Under the pieces are notes generated by a model. That model was not told the DNA's origin, ran no database searches, and saw nothing but the letters and a program-made list of their open reading frames with translations. From Doryteuthis pealeii (taxonomy: Eukaryota; Mollusca; Cephalopoda; Myopsida; Loliginidae): a DNA stretch of 64,000 nt. The stretch's first letter is position 1, and the number at the start of each line of letters is the position of its first letter. The position numbers and the translations under genes are program-made. This document shows positions 43,125 to 55,839 of the stretch, piece by piece. The DNA is taken from assembly GCA_023376005.1 (NCBI GenBank), contig CM042157.1, positions 68,281,107-68,345,106 of the forward strand, in the 5' to 3' direction.

Positions 43125-44100
43125 CGGTCGAATGAGAATTCATAGGCATGAATTTTTTACCATTGTCTACCAGTCAGATTTTAGTGGAATATGAAATGAA
43201 GTCCAATGTATATATTTTAAATTTCTCAACTGGTATTAATACTTTTAAGAAAAATCAAACTATAAGGAAAACATAACTTGATATATTCATTCATTTATAA
43301 ATAAAAAAAAAAAAATTAAATGACAGCATTAATTGTTGCTGTATATATCATCCTCGTCACCAGTTCTGTTATGTTTTTAATGTACAGATGAAATTATAGG
43401 AAATAGGAATGATAAATGCAAGGCAAGGTTATTGGAAAATTAACAAAGGATTCATTAAAACACAGAGTAGAAAAATCCTTCTACTCGCAGATGACATTAG
43501 CCAGTAACTGAGCGAATACTCTCTGAGGACGCTGCGTTCTAAACATTTGAATGTAAACAAAACAAAGGGAAGCAACTCTATTGTTTGTTTTAAGTTTAAT
43601 TTAGTTAGGTGACCTAACAAGTTGTTGCGTAGTGATTCAGTTGTACGTTTTTGACCTCACCACTACAAAAGTTGACTGTTTTAATTTTTTTTGTTATTGT
43701 TACTCTGAAATAGAAATATTGTTAAATATTCAGCAAAATTAGCAGCAAATAGAAATTTTCAGTTCAGTATAGGACTTGATAAGTTTATAATCTCAATTCC
43801 CTTAAAATACAAACGCTGAGCTCAAAAAAAGTGTATAACTCAATCACTATGAAACAACTTTAAATCTATTCAACATCAATTAATGCTGTCGTTTAATTTT
43901 TTTAACTTCTAAATGAATGAAAATATTAAGTTATGTTTTCCTTAGGGTTTGATTTTTATTAAAAGTATTAATCCCAGTTGAGAAATTATATATATATATA
44001 TATATATATACATTGGACTTTATTTCATATTCCACTAAATCTGTCCAGTAGACTATGGTAAAAATCTACGCCCTCAATTCACAGTCTACACCATGGGGAA
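43125..44100. mobile_element. Long inverted-arm element, about 975 bp
   Basis: ATGGACTTCATTTC-type sequence, AAAAATCAAACTATAAGGAA and GACAGCATTAATTGTTG in the left arm (43,125-43,345) are inverted at 43,880-44,080 (CATCAATTAATGCTGTC, TTCCTTAGGGTTTGATTTTT, ACATTGGACTTTATTTCATA). The centre contains the sequence shared with 24.7-25.1 kb. No transposase is seen. Confidence 0.75.
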
Positions 44101-44579
44101 TCCTCCCGTATTTGGCAAAGTTGAAATCTTAATATCTGGTGATCTATACATTTTCGTTTCTATTTTTAGTAAATAAAAAATTTGTTGAATGTTAATTGTT
44201 TCTATTATCAATTGACAAAACAATAATTAATCTAATCCTTTCATTAATGTTTTAATTAATTAAATCATTTAATTAACATTTCTAAGGTACCTATTTGGTT
44301 TTTGTTGTAGCAACCACAAAATGATCCCGTTGTACAATAAGTTATGAACAATATATAATTGGTTCATACCTTATTTGTTTTTCTTTGTTTTTTTTTTTTT
44401 TCTTTTTTTTTGTACAGCTAGAAGTGGCTGTGACCAATTAACAATGTCACACGAAAATTCTCGGTAGATTATCTAAAGAAAAATTATTATTATACTCATA
44501 TAATTAATTAAACATGATCTGAAATAAAATCTAAGCATAATATAATAATTTTATAATCTGTTTAATTAAGAGGAATTAA

Positions 44580-45835
44580 TATATATATATATTATATATA
44601 TATGATAATATTATATATATCATATTTCATTCTATTATTTTTTATTTATATTATATTTTTATTATTTTTTATTCATCACACATATGTAGTAATAATTATA
44701 TATAGTAATATAATATGTATTACACACTATATATATTATATATTATACACACACACATATATATATAGTATATATAGGTATATATATATGATATACACAC
44801 ATGTATATATATATATAGTAGTATATATTAGTATATATATATAACTACACACATATAATATAGTTATAGCGACCACATATATATATATAGTTATATAGGA
44901 TATAGTAATAATAGTAGTCCACAATATATGAGTAGTAGTATAGTATACACATCATATATAGTAATATAAGTAGTGATATATATACACACATATATATAAT
45001 ATATAGTAGTATATAGGTGAGTGTACACAACGACGCTATATATATGTAGTATATATATATTATAGTATATAGCAGCACAGCACATATATTTATATATATA
45101 GTATATATATCTAAGTAGCACACATATATATACTATAGTGTAATATATATGATACACACATATATATATATATATATAATATTATATACACAGCACACAT
45201 AATATATAGTTCAGTATATTATAGAAGTATAGGCACGGCGAGTTATATATAATATAGTATGATTATATAGTATAATATATAGATATAGACACACATATAT
45301 ATAATATTATGGATAGTACTAGTAGATAGTAGTGTATAGTAGTGTATTATAATTAGTGTTGTATACAGATATGATAGCAGGCAGCTATGAGATAAGTATA
45401 GTTGGAATATATATGATAGATATGACAAGGTTACCACATGTGATCAATGTGGCGAGTAGTGAGATAGTATAGATGAGGATATACACATATAAGTATATTA
45501 TTATTTACTATATATCCGGTGAATACACACATATGATATGAATAGAGTTTTTATATTAGTAGTAACAAGCTCAGTTAGGCTTGTGACGGGTCTACGTTTA
45601 GCATGATTATATATATGTGTATAAGAGGGTGGTATACACAACATATATGAGTAAGTATATATATATAATAGTAGTACAACAATAATATATATATAATATA
45701 TATATACCGCACACACATATGATGATGATAAGTATATATAGATATACACGACACGCATATATATGTTAGAGTTAGTAGTAGGTTTATATAGGACGTACAC
45801 ATATAAATATATGGTAGTGTATATATATATATACA

Positions 45836-45867
<32 letters not shown>

Positions 45868-46212
45868 ATAATGTGTGTATATATATACTATATTATTAAT
45901 TATTATATGTGTGTATATGATTATAGTGTAGGTATTATCGTATAGGATGGTGTGTATAAGTGAGTAGTGATATATTAGTAGTAATGAAGATACGTGTGTG
46001 TAATAGTTATATATAGTATATATATGATATAGTGTGTAATAATATGAGTATATATATATATAGTATATATATATATATATATATGTGTGATATATATATA
46101 TATATATATATTATATAGTTATATATATGCGTGTGTATATATATATTATATATATAATTATAATATATGTGTGTGTGTATAGTAATATATATATAATGAT
46201 ATATAGTGTGTG

Positions 46213-46243
<31 letters not shown>

Positions 46244-46805
46244 ATATATATATAAAATATATAATATATGTGTGTGTGTATATCCTATATATATATATAT
46301 AACTATATATATGTGTGTGGTATAGATACTATATTATATATAATATATGTGTGTATATATATATAATATATATATATGTATGTGATGGTATAGTATATGT
46401 AGGTGACTAGTATGAGGTGTGTATGATTATAATAGAGTAGTATACGATGATGAGTAGATATGATATTGTGTGGTTGAGAGGGTTTGAGTTATAATGAATG
46501 TGTAGTATAGGTATGAGGTATATATAAGTATAGTATATAAGTAGCTGGATATTGATGATAATTGTTAGTGTATACATATAATATATATATATATATGATG
46601 ATCGATGGTGTGTGGGTCAGTATGATAATTGAGTATAGTAATTGTATGTTGTGGTATCGGTATAGTGAATGAGTAGTAATAGCAGGTACTATGTAGTATA
46701 TATGATGGTGTGGTGTATTATATATATAGGTAATTACTATGGTGTGTGTGGTGTGTATATATGATAGTATATGATATATGAATTATTATTATATATATGT
46801 TATAT
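44580..46805. repeat. AT microsatellite core at the palindrome apex
   Basis: Almost entirely TATA, ATAGTA, GTGTGTATA and ACACACATA units with scattered errors. CA-rich words dominate the left half and GT-rich words the right half, as expected if this too is folded, with the turn near 45.7 kb. Open frames here encode tyrosine/isoleucine runs and are artefacts. Confidence 0.85.
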
Positions 46806-49104
46806 TAGATGTCCTCAAGTTAAGGTTGAGCAGTTTTGTGAAGATTATATTATAGAGCTTAGAATATTTTTCAGATCAAAGTTGGTTTCGTTATTGTTTA
46901 AGAGTTTTAGTTTTTTAGATAATGTAACCGAAATTTTCGTGTGACTTGTTTAATTGGTAGCCACTTCTAGCGTATCAAATAAGGTAGGAACAATTATATT
47001 GTTCATAAACTTATTTGTACATACGGGATCATTTTGTGGTTGCTGACAGAGAAGCGAACCAGAGATAGGTACTTAGAAAATGTTAATTAAATGATTTAAT
47101 TAATTAAAAACATTAATGAAAAGGATTAGATTAATTAATTGTTTTGTCAATTGAATAATAGAACAATTAACATTCAACAAAATTTTTATTTACTAAATAG
47201 AAACGAAAAATGTATAGATCACCAGAATATTAGATTTCATCTTTGCCAATACGGGAGGATTCCCCACTGGTGTAGACGTGAATTGAGGGCGTAGATTTTT
47301 CCATAGTCTACTGGACAGATTTTAGTGGAAATGATAGGTCCACTGTATTATATATATATATATTATATAATTTCTCACTGGGATAATACTTTTAATAAAG
47401 AATCAAACCCTAAGGAAAACTAACTTAAGTATTTTCCATTCATTTAGAAGTTAAAAAATTAAGCGACAGAAGGCGGAGGAAAGATGCATTAATTGATGTT
47501 GAATGAGAGTTTAAGAGTTGTTTCATAGTGATTGAGGTTATACCTTTTTGTGGCGCTAGCGTTGTGTATGTGTAAGGAATTGAGATTAGTAGAAGTGTAG
47601 ATCAAGTCCTATACTGACTGGAAAATTCTATTTGCTGCTAATTTTGCTGAATATTTAACAATATTTCTATTTCAGAGTAACAATAACAAAAAATTAAAAC
47701 AGTCAAGCTTGTCTGGTGCTGTGTTGAGGCGTATTTCGGGTATGTGTAGTGTGAGATCCAAAACGTACGAACGCTGATGGAAAACAAAAGAAAAAAAAAA
47801 GTGGAAGAATAACGAACACTACGCAACAACTTGTTAGGTCACCGTAAGCAAATTAAACTAAAACAACAATAGAGTTGCCTTCCCTTTGGTTTTGTTTACA
47901 TTCAAATGTTAGAACGGCAGCGTCCTCAAAAAGAGAGGTATTGGCGCTGCAGTTACATGCTAATGTCATCTGCGAGTATGAAGGATTTGTCTAACCCTGT
48001 GTTTTAATGATCCTTTGTTAATTTTCCAATAACCTTGCCTGCATTTATCATTCCTATTCCTATAATTTCATCCTGTACATTAAAAACATACAGGAACTGT
48101 GACGAGGTGATATATACAGGCAACCAATTCAATGCTGGTCATTAATTTTTTTTTTTAATTTATACAATGAATGAATATATCAAGTTATGTTTCCTTATAG
48201 TTTTGATTTTCTTAGAAGTATTAATCCTTGAGAAATTTAAAATATATAACATTGGACTTCATTTCAATATTCGCACTAAAATCTGACTGGTAGACAATGG
48301 AAAAATTCATGCCTATGAATTCTCAATTGAGCCGGCCTTATGTGTGTAAATTGTATCAACTTTATAGTATAAAAACCTCATATAAGCAAAACTCAAAAAC
48401 GCAACAATACAAATAAAGCTATTCAAATGAAGAGGTGACGGCAAATTAACCCTGGTTAATCTACCAGAGGGACCCAAAACGTCGATGATTAAAATGCCTG
48501 ACCACGCGCAAAAGCAGTGCAAGATCAAATAAATGAAATATTAACAACTTTTTAAATTATCAATCTACTTATTAAAAAAAATCTTCTTCAGGTGGCAAGT
48601 TTTAATTACGTTACTTCCTTTCATAAAAGTATTAAAACATCAAATTTCACCGTACCTTATTAAAAAAAATCTCTTCAAGAAGCAAAGTTTTAATTAATTA
48701 GTTTACTTCCCCTTCATAAAAGTATTAAAACAGATCTTGTAAATTATCATCGCTACCTTATTAAAAAATCTTTTCAGAGGCAAGATTTAATTATCATTAA
48801 GTTACTTCCCTTCATAAAAGGTTATTAAACATCTTGTAAATTATCATCTACCATATAAAAAAACTCTACAAGTTTGTAATTATTTACATTAGTTACTGTC
48901 CCTTCATAGAAAGTATTACAAACATCTTGGGTAATTTATCAATCCTACCTTATTAAAAAAAAAACTTCTTCAGGGAAGCAACCTTAATTAATTACATGAG
49001 TTACTTCTTTATTTTGTAGAAAACTCAATTTAAACAGTGGTGAGATAAAGGGTTAGAAAAAATTTTTCTTTTTCTTTTGTCATTACTTTTACTGTATCCA
49101 TAAT

Positions 49105-49640
49105 TTCCTCGTAGATGGGTTGGGAGACGCTAAAATCTTCTTTCGTTCTTCTTCATCATTATCTCAGTCAGGAGCCTCCTTTCGGGTGGTAGTTCAGCCG
49201 ACAGCTGAGGTGAAGATTCTGCAGATGATTCTGTGAATGGACGAGCCCGAGATGGCTCTATAAGTGGAGGTGGTTGCTTAACTGGTCCGTAGCAGGCACG
49301 GGGCTGAACCGGTGGCTATCCCCCCGTTTTTTTTGGGGGTTTTTTTGGGGCTTAAAGCGGGGGCCGGAGCGGCTGGACTGTGGCAGCAAGGAGGCATTGC
49401 GGAGGTCCGCTACTGGTGATGGGCTCTAAAATAGCCCTCCGACGGAAAGTTGGAACTACCGTTTGTTATGATGTCCGCGGTTGGGCTGAATTAGATCGAG
49501 ATGGATGCAACGGGGTAATAATAAGTTGTCTCGCTGGCCAGGGAATTTTGGGGGTGATGGCTCGTACAGGTTTCTAACGGAGCCCAGGGGTGACATGCTG
49601 GTATCGTCAAGTTTTTAAGTCTCCACCTGATGCCAGAAAA
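49105..49640 (-). pseudogene. Error-ridden inverted copy of the 41,853 exon
   Basis: On the minus strand, GGAGCCTCCTTTCGGG inverted, GCATGTCACCCCTGGGCTCC and the acceptor TTCTCATTTTGCAG can all be matched to 41,853-42,374. Single-base indels break the frame repeatedly. One stretch (49,322-49,372) collapses into G/T homopolymers where the clean copy encodes PAAPPVANTG. This is not a second gene. Confidence 0.85.
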
Positions 49641-49834
49641 GTTGAACACCTGCAAAATGAGAAGAACGAAAAAATTGATTAAGCAATATGGCACAAACTC
49701 TCAACAACTTTTAATTGTCTGGAGCATAAACTAAATTAGAAAATTAGAAAATACATAAAGAAAATCTGATTAAATGCATTATACATGAGGCTGTTTGAGG
49801 CAAATCTAAACATAGATTTTCATCGAGACATTGT

Positions 49835-50055
49835 TGGTTATTTCCTGTACCCAACAAAACACAGGGAAGCCACTCTTGACTGATAGATTATTTATTTTAT
49901 TTATTGATCTACTAGGAAAAAAGATGGAGTTAGGTTAGGGTTTTATGTTTAGGTTTTAGGGTTTGAGGGTTAGTTTAATGTGAAATAAATAAATAATTTA
50001 ATCAGTCAAGAGGGTTCCCCTTTGTTTATGTTAAGACTTATAGAGGAAATAACCA
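49835..50055. mobile_element. Noisy mirror copy of the 41,460 MITE
   Basis: Recognisable as the GGTTATTTCC...GGAAATAACC element in the right palindrome arm, with TTAGGTTAGGGTTTTATG in its loop. It is part of the folded copy and not an independent insertion. Confidence 0.8.
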
Positions 50056-51400
50056 TTGTTAATAAGTTACAGAATAAGATTTTTTAATGTGTTTGTTTTG
50101 ACTATATATACATTGATATGCATCACCTGAAGATATGTGCATAGCAGATGTTATCACTTTAGGTTATAGACACAGAACAACAAAACTCCATTATAATAAG
50201 ACTTGTTTAAAATTATTTACTATTACATCTTCTTAATGGAGTAACGTTTCCTTTCGTGATGGACGCGATGTGTATGACGTTAGAATTAGTAGGGAATAGG
50301 AGCTATGTCGAAGACATTCTTCTAGAGAGACTGATTTAATTTCCATGCAGCTATCCATGGGGGTATGTCAACTCTATCCAATCACTATAGAGGATATAGT
50401 GAGGTAATTGACTAGGTAACTCAGTCTAGAGAAGGAAAACTCTGTAGTTCAACCTGTTAATCCGCTTATAGATTGCTTGTGACACTTCTGATAATCAGGC
50501 AACGAAGAGGTTGGTAGATCCATAATTTTATATACTAATTTGAGCAGTATGTCGCCTATTGAAGTACGTACCTATTTTTGAAAATTATTATAGTATATAT
50601 AATTATTGATTTTTAGGTGGGCTATACTGTTCACATGTAGGATAAACGTCAAGATGTTCTCCACATGTGTATTTCGACAATAACGGAGTTAGTATATCTT
50701 GATTCATTTATCCTTACATTTGAACATATATGCCCACTAAATACATATTTATAAATATTATATATTCAATTAGGTAGCGACTTCATTAGCACTATCCTCA
50801 ACCAAAAAATTGTCGGCATTAACGCATAACTGATAAACACATTTGTTTAGTTTAGCTCTCCTACAATATTACCCATATTTATATCATATTAATCTAATGG
50901 GTAGCATTGTAATAACCTAGTCGAGTTTCACGCATAAGGATCTTCAGGGTTAAATGCCACTGGATTAATCAAGATATTGATTAATTGGCAGTTGATTGCA
51001 CGTGTGTATTTTTTTCACGATAAATCAGTTGGTTATAGGTCAGCATATATTAATAAAGACCATTATTTAGACATTATTAATAAAATCAGTTTATCGCTAC
51101 AGACTCTTATAATAATTAAATAGCAATCCCCCTCATGTCATAAACCATTAAACAATAGCACAAAGCGGATTTCTAACAATGTTTTATATTTTGATCCTTT
51201 GAAAAAAATACAAACTTCTGCTCTTTTTGATTTTAAATCAAGAAGTCTCTTTCGACTGCGGGCCTATAAACCAACTGTGTATCGACGATAAAAAAATACC
51301 ACACATGCAATTACTGCCATTAATCAATATCTTGATTAATCCAGTGGATTTAATCCTGAAGATCCTTATGGGTGAAACTCGAGTAAGGTATTACCATGTA

Positions 51401-51500
51401 NNNNNNNNNNNNNNNNNNNNNNNNNNNNNNNNNNNNNNNNNNNNNNNNNNNNNNNNNNNNNNNNNNNNNNNNNNNNNNNNNNNNNNNNNNNNNNNNNNNN
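51401..51500. other. Assembly gap, 100 N
   Basis: Exactly one hundred N, a common placeholder for a gap of unknown size between contigs. The left contig ends in the noisy palindrome arm. Confidence 0.99.
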
Positions 51501-51524
51501 AGGGCTCCCAGTGCTGCATTTTGA

Positions 51525-52120
51525 TGTTTACTGTATTCTGCTGCTGTAGTAGTTCGGAACATCCTACAGCAGCATTCAGTACTTCTTCATTTGAAGCTAC
51601 TCTGTCTTTTCCTTGGTTATTTCCTATAACTCCAACCTAAAAAAAGGGGAACCACTCTGAATGAATTTTATCTGTTTATTAATCTACCCATTATTTTCCC
51701 ATTAAACTAACCCTAAACCCTAACCCAGTCTTCTTTTTTCCTAGTATATCAATAAATAAATAAATAAATAATTTATCAATCAATCAGAGTGGTTCCCCTT
51801 TTTTTAGGTTGGAGTTATAGGAAATAACCTTTTCTTTTCCTTTGTGAGGGCCCTTAGTTTCCTCAGTCGCTTACCAGATCTTTGGGGTTCCAGTCCTGCA
51901 TTTTGGAGGTCCGGCCGCAACTTACTAAGAACGTTTGTGCAGTAGTGGTCCTTTCATGCCCGGTAGTTTCTATGGTGATAATGATTTACTGAATTCTGCC
52001 GCTGTAATAGAAAATAGAACATCCAACAGCAGCATTCAGTCGTTCCTCATTTAAAGCCCCTCAGTCCTTTCCTTTGCGAGGGTCCTTACTTCCCTCACTG
52101 GCTTGCATTTTGGAGGTCCG
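51525..52120 (+). repeat. Two direct copies of a repeat, first split by a MITE
   Basis: The words CAGCAGCATTCAGT, TTTCCTTTGYGAGGG and GCATTTTGGAGGTCCG occur at 51,568-51,915 and again at 52,028-52,114. In the first copy the hAT-like MITE at 51,615 lies between TTTTCCTT and TTTTCTTT, showing that it is younger than the duplication. Confidence 0.75.
51615..51829. mobile_element. hAT-like palindromic MITE (copy 4)
   Basis: GGTTATTTCCTATAA...TTATAGGAAATAACC ends with AACCCTAAACCCTAACCC in the loop. Flanks TTTTCCTT and TTTTCTTT form a 7-of-8 target duplication. It ends with a duplicated ATCAATCA in the right arm. Confidence 0.85.
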
Positions 52121-52289
52121 TCAGCAGCTTACCAAGCAAGTTCGTGCAGTATCAGCCACTTTGTGTCTGGTAGTTGTTTGACCCTATTACAGCAAATTTC
52201 AAGGGATTTTTGTGCAGGTGCTTCTTTGGATGTCAGTAGCACATGACCAAGCATGAACCATCGGAGTAACGCCACCTGTTGGAATGTTT

Positions 52290-52476
52290 TTGTCATGTAA
52301 GGTGTGCTGAAGTCCACCACTTAAAATTATAGACTGTGTGCGCACATGGATTAAAACCAGCCAATTCATGGTTAGTTAACTATTTAATGGCCAATCTTGA
52401 AAGCCGTTCATTTGCACGTATGCCCACTGACGAATGGACCTGCAACCAAGGACTTTGCTCAACCAAAGGATTTTAC
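52290..52476 (+). repeat. Dispersed repeat C, seed of the minisatellite
   Basis: TAAGGTGTGCTGAAGTCCAC and TTATAGACTGTG match 8,950-9,000 and 60,640-60,670. It runs without a break into the 41-bp repeats. Confidence 0.6.
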
Positions 52477-53815
52477 CCACACTAAGGGACACCGAGGAAA
52501 CCAAAGGACCTACCAAAGGTCTATCCAACACTAAGGGACACCGAGGAACAACCAAAGGATTCTACCCAACACTAAGGGACACCGAGGAACAACCAAAGGA
52601 TTCTACCCAACACTAAGGGCACCGAGGAACAACCAAAGGATTCTACCCAACACTAAGGGACACCTAGGAACAACCAAAGGATTCTACCCAACACTAAGGG
52701 ACACTAAGGAACAACCAAAGGATTCTATCCAACACTAAGGGACACCGAGGAACAACCAAAGGATTCTACCCAACACTAAGGGACACGGAACACCAAAGGA
52801 CACTAAGGACCACCAACAACAAAGGATTATACCAACACTAAGGACAAGGAACAACCAAAGGATTCTACCCAACACTAAGGGGAAAACAAAGGATTATACC
52901 CAACACTAAGGGACACTGAGGAACAACCAAAGGATTCTACCCACAGGGACACTAGGAACAACCAAAGGACCCAACACTAAGGGACAACTGAGAACAACCA
53001 AAGGATTCTACCAACACTAAGGGACACCGAGAACAACCAAAGATTCTACCCAACACTAAGGACACCGAGGAACAACCAAAGGATTCTACCCAACACTAAG
53101 GGACACCTAGGAACAACCAAAGGATTCTACCCAACACTAAGGGACACTAAGGAACAACCAAAGGATTCTATCCAACACTAAGGGACACCGAGGAACAACC
53201 AAAGGATTCTACCAACACTAAGGGACACCGAGGAACAACCAAAGGATTCTACCCAACACTAAGGGACACCGAGGAACAACCAAAGATATACAACACGAGG
53301 AACAACCAAAGGATTATACCCAACACTAAGGGACACCTAGGAACAACCAAAGGATTATACCCAACACTAAGGACACTAGGAACAACCGGAACAACCAAAG
53401 GATTCTACCCAACACTAAGGGACACCGAGGAACAACCAAAGGATTCTACCCAACACTAAGGGACACTGAGGAACAACCAAAGGATTCTACCCAACACTAA
53501 AGGACACCTAGGAACAACCAAAGGGGACCCAACACTAAGGACACCAACCAAAGGATTCTACCCAACACTAAGGGACACCGAGGAACAACCAAAGGATTCT
53601 ACCCAACACTAAGGGACACCGAGGAACAACCAAAGGATTCTACCCACACTAAGGGACACCTAGGAACAACCAAAGGGACACTAAGGAACAACCAAAGGAT
53701 TCTACCAACACTAAGGGACACCGAGGACAACCAAAGGATTCTACCCAACACTAAGGGACACCGAGGAACAACCAAAGGATTCTACCCAACACTAAGGGAC
53801 ATGGAGGAACAACCG
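52477..53815 (+). repeat. 41-bp minisatellite, about thirty copies
   Basis: The unit is GGATTCTACCCAACACTAAG, GGACACCGAGGAACAACCAAA. Many copies are identical, while others carry small deletions or CCTAGG/ACTAAGG variants. Because 41 is not a multiple of three, no single reading frame is maintained, so the open frame at its start is not a gene. Shortened units cluster at 52,780-53,050 and 53,280-53,560. Confidence 0.95.
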
Positions 53816-54500
53816 AACTATTCTTCACTAAGGATCAGTCTCTGCTTAACACAAGGGATCTCCACTGTTAAGGGCTCTCACTTGAAGCCTAAAAATGGTC
53901 ACAAAAATTATAACATATATCATATAACTATGCAACAATTTATTCTTAGTTTAAAAATCTACCAGTCATTCAATAACAATTATCTAACTTTTTTCATGAC
54001 CGTCCCGAACAAAAATTATCAACCGTCCCAAATGGGGTTTGGACTGTCCCAAAATCAAAATATTTTTGTTAAATTCATTAGCATCATCTATACTTGTCAG
54101 TCATCAGTAGCATAATAACATGTAATAAAACATTAAGAAAAGCTGAAGCAGTGATAATTCTGGATATTTGGAAAAAATCCATTTCCTAGTGTGTTTTGAG
54201 CTAAAAGAAAATCCTTTTTTACTTTAAGTTACCCTGAGTAGGGTTAGTAGTACATAATTCAGTCCTTTTAAACTATCTCCCTCCACCATTATTCATTACA
54301 TGGCTTTGAGAATAGACCTGCGGTGCTGTAGCCTCATTTTGTGGTCAGCATTCAGGCAATCACTGGACGGCCATTATTGGAATGTAGCACTAACTTTTAG
54401 GAAAAAATTTTACCGGCCCCGGCAAACTGTCCCGGATGTAATTTTTATCGCCCCCAGGATGGCGTTAATGTCGAGCCCTGTCCGTGAGTCATCTTTGAAA
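53816..54500. other. Unannotated stretch
   Basis: No recognised repeat or exon. The 93- and 104-codon open frames show no domain and no splice context I would trust. Confidence 0.45.
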
Positions 54501-54502
54501 AT

Positions 54503-54722
54503 TATTTTAGCTCAGTCGGTAGAGCGTTTGCCTAGGAATCGCAATGTTCTGAGTTTGATACCAGTCCTTGTCAACATATGAGTAGCATATTTTGGATAAT
54601 TTGATCTGTGCAGTAAAGCATCTGGGAGCTGATGGTAGGTGTGGCACATCACCCCAGCAAAACACTCTCCCTGATCTAGTGCTAGTGAAAAGGGGATAGA
54701 CTCTCTCGCAGACTTTACTTTT
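54503..54722 (+). mobile_element. SINE family 1
   Basis: The head TTTAGCTCAGTCGGTAGAGC and CTGAGTTTGATACCAGTCC is followed by GAGCTGATGGTAGGTGTGGC and AAAAGGGGATAGACTCTCTC. It is missing a few bases of the central body compared with 14,393. Confidence 0.85.
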
Positions 54723-54801
54723 ACAGTTTTCATTAAAAAAAAAAAAACAGTCACTGAAGGCACAAAATGATAATGCTACTTAATATTATTTCTCTGAATT
54801 T

Positions 54802-55074
54802 TTGAGTATACAAAAGTGTTGTCCACTGAAAGTAAGACTAGAAGAACACTGTAAAGCAGTGGTACGAGGAGAAATAGAAAAGTCGAGTATAGCCGATCAT
54901 ATATGGAATGAAAAGGGAAACCATCTGCCCTTATGGGATGAAGTTAAGATAATAGATAGGAAGATCATTGGAAGAGAAGACAAGAAGGTTCCGAAGTTTG
55001 AGACGGCTCCTGAGTCCGACAAGAAATACCTGAAGAAAGACAGAGGCACATCAGCTGAAACATTGTACACATAA
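54802..55074 (+). pseudogene. Penelope-like element, GIY-YIG endonuclease end
   Basis: The 90-residue frame contains KVRLEEHCKAVVRGEIEKS and then IADHIWNEKGNHLPLWDEVK followed by IIDRK. This is the conserved C-terminal part of the GIY-YIG endonuclease domain of Penelope-like retroelements. The N-terminal GIY and YIG strands and the reverse transcriptase are absent, so it is a 5'-truncated copy. The terminal repeat follows at once (CCTGAAGAAAGACAGAGGCA, ATCAGCTGAAAC, AATAATAAAGATGAGGAC). Finding both together ties the other CTGAAGA...GAAAC repeats in this window to Penelope-like elements. Confidence 0.85.
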
Positions 55075-55133
55075 TAATAAAGATGAGGACAGTAGTCCAA
55101 GTAATCCAAATAATGCTTGATAATTTGTATTAT

Positions 55134-55628
55134 ATAATGGAATGAGAACAGTCTACCCCCGTTAATTGAATTGTAAGGGCAGTCTCCCTTGTCTGAGGGT
55201 TTAGGTAAATCTCCTGTGTCTGGAGACCCTATTTTGGTCACGTGACACAGGAACCCAAGGAGGGAACCTCTTCTTCTGATGCTACTGAACAAGCCTGGAC
55301 GTGCTTGTCACCTCTCTCCAGCAGACACCTATGGTGCATGCCAGACGCCACAGACACGACACTGCTCACAGTAAGTGGTTTCCACCTATTTTGTCTATGA
55401 ATACTACTGTGTATGTTTGGACACTTGTGACATTCTATAGTCTGGGGAACTTCGTTCCCCTATACATGTTGTAATAAAGTCTTATAAACGTAACTAACGT
55501 GTTTGTCGTTTTCCTAACTGAAGTGTTCCGCATTGGGTACTTATCCTTTAAGTAACCCAATGTTTTATAAGAACCAGAGTTAATACTCTGTGAACCTCTT
55601 ATAGAATAAAGGGTTCTGTTCAAAGTAC
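55134..55628 (+). mobile_element. Candidate solo LTR inside the Penelope remnant
   Basis: TGAGAACAGTCTACCCC at the left and GGTTCTGTTCA at the right give TG...CA ends with a short inverted match. AATAAAGTCTTATAAACG near 55,471 could be a polyadenylation signal. The block is GC-richer than its surroundings and separates two Penelope-terminal segments (55,031-55,130 and 55,640-55,775). I could not find a clear target duplication. Confidence 0.45.
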
Positions 55629-55639
55629 TGTGAATGCTC

Positions 55640-55775
55640 CTGATTATGACGTGAGGCTCCCGATTTCTACAAGATACACTTGAAGAAGGCTGGAGAGCAC
55701 ATCAACCGAAAACATTGTGGATATAACAATAAAGATGTGGACAATAGTCCGAATAATCCAAACAACTTAATACTA
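55640..55775 (+). mobile_element. Penelope-like terminal repeat, second segment
   Basis: CTTGAAGAAGGCTGGAGAGC, ATCAACCGAAAACATTG and ACAATAGTCCGAATAATCCA match 28,390-28,480. Confidence 0.65.
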
Positions 55776-55839
55776 GACTTTACTAATATGTGAGACCTGG
55801 GTTGTTTACAGATGACATCTCAGGACACTTGAGAGATTT

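Larger units (their letters stand above)
40081..51400. repeat. Large palindrome with one clean arm and one noisy arm
   Basis: Positions 40,081 to about 44,580 reappear inverted from about 46,805 to 51,400. Matching landmarks, left to right arm, are: CTCGAGTTTCACC at 40,100 vs 51,373; SINE at 40,970-41,236 vs 50,220-50,520; MITE at 41,460 vs 49,835-50,055; exon at 41,853-42,374 vs 49,105-49,640; repeats at 42,430-42,960 vs 48,540-49,020; CACACGAAAATT vs AATTTTCGTGTG at 46,930. The right arm has dense single-base indels, while left-arm coding sequence is intact. A 100-N gap follows directly. This pattern fits an uncorrected fold-back read. Confidence 0.9.

Noticed and set aside
44602..45945. 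Many overlapping open frames on both strands
   Set aside because: They translate TATA/ACAC microsatellite and sit at the noisy palindrome apex.
49380..49577. 65-codon + strand ORF in GC-rich DNA
   Set aside because: It is an antisense frame over the corrupted mirror copy of the 41,853 exon.
52434..52616. Thr/Arg/Glu-rich repetitive ORF
   Set aside because: It reads the first copies of a 41-bp minisatellite. The period is not divisible by three, so no protein repeat is maintained.
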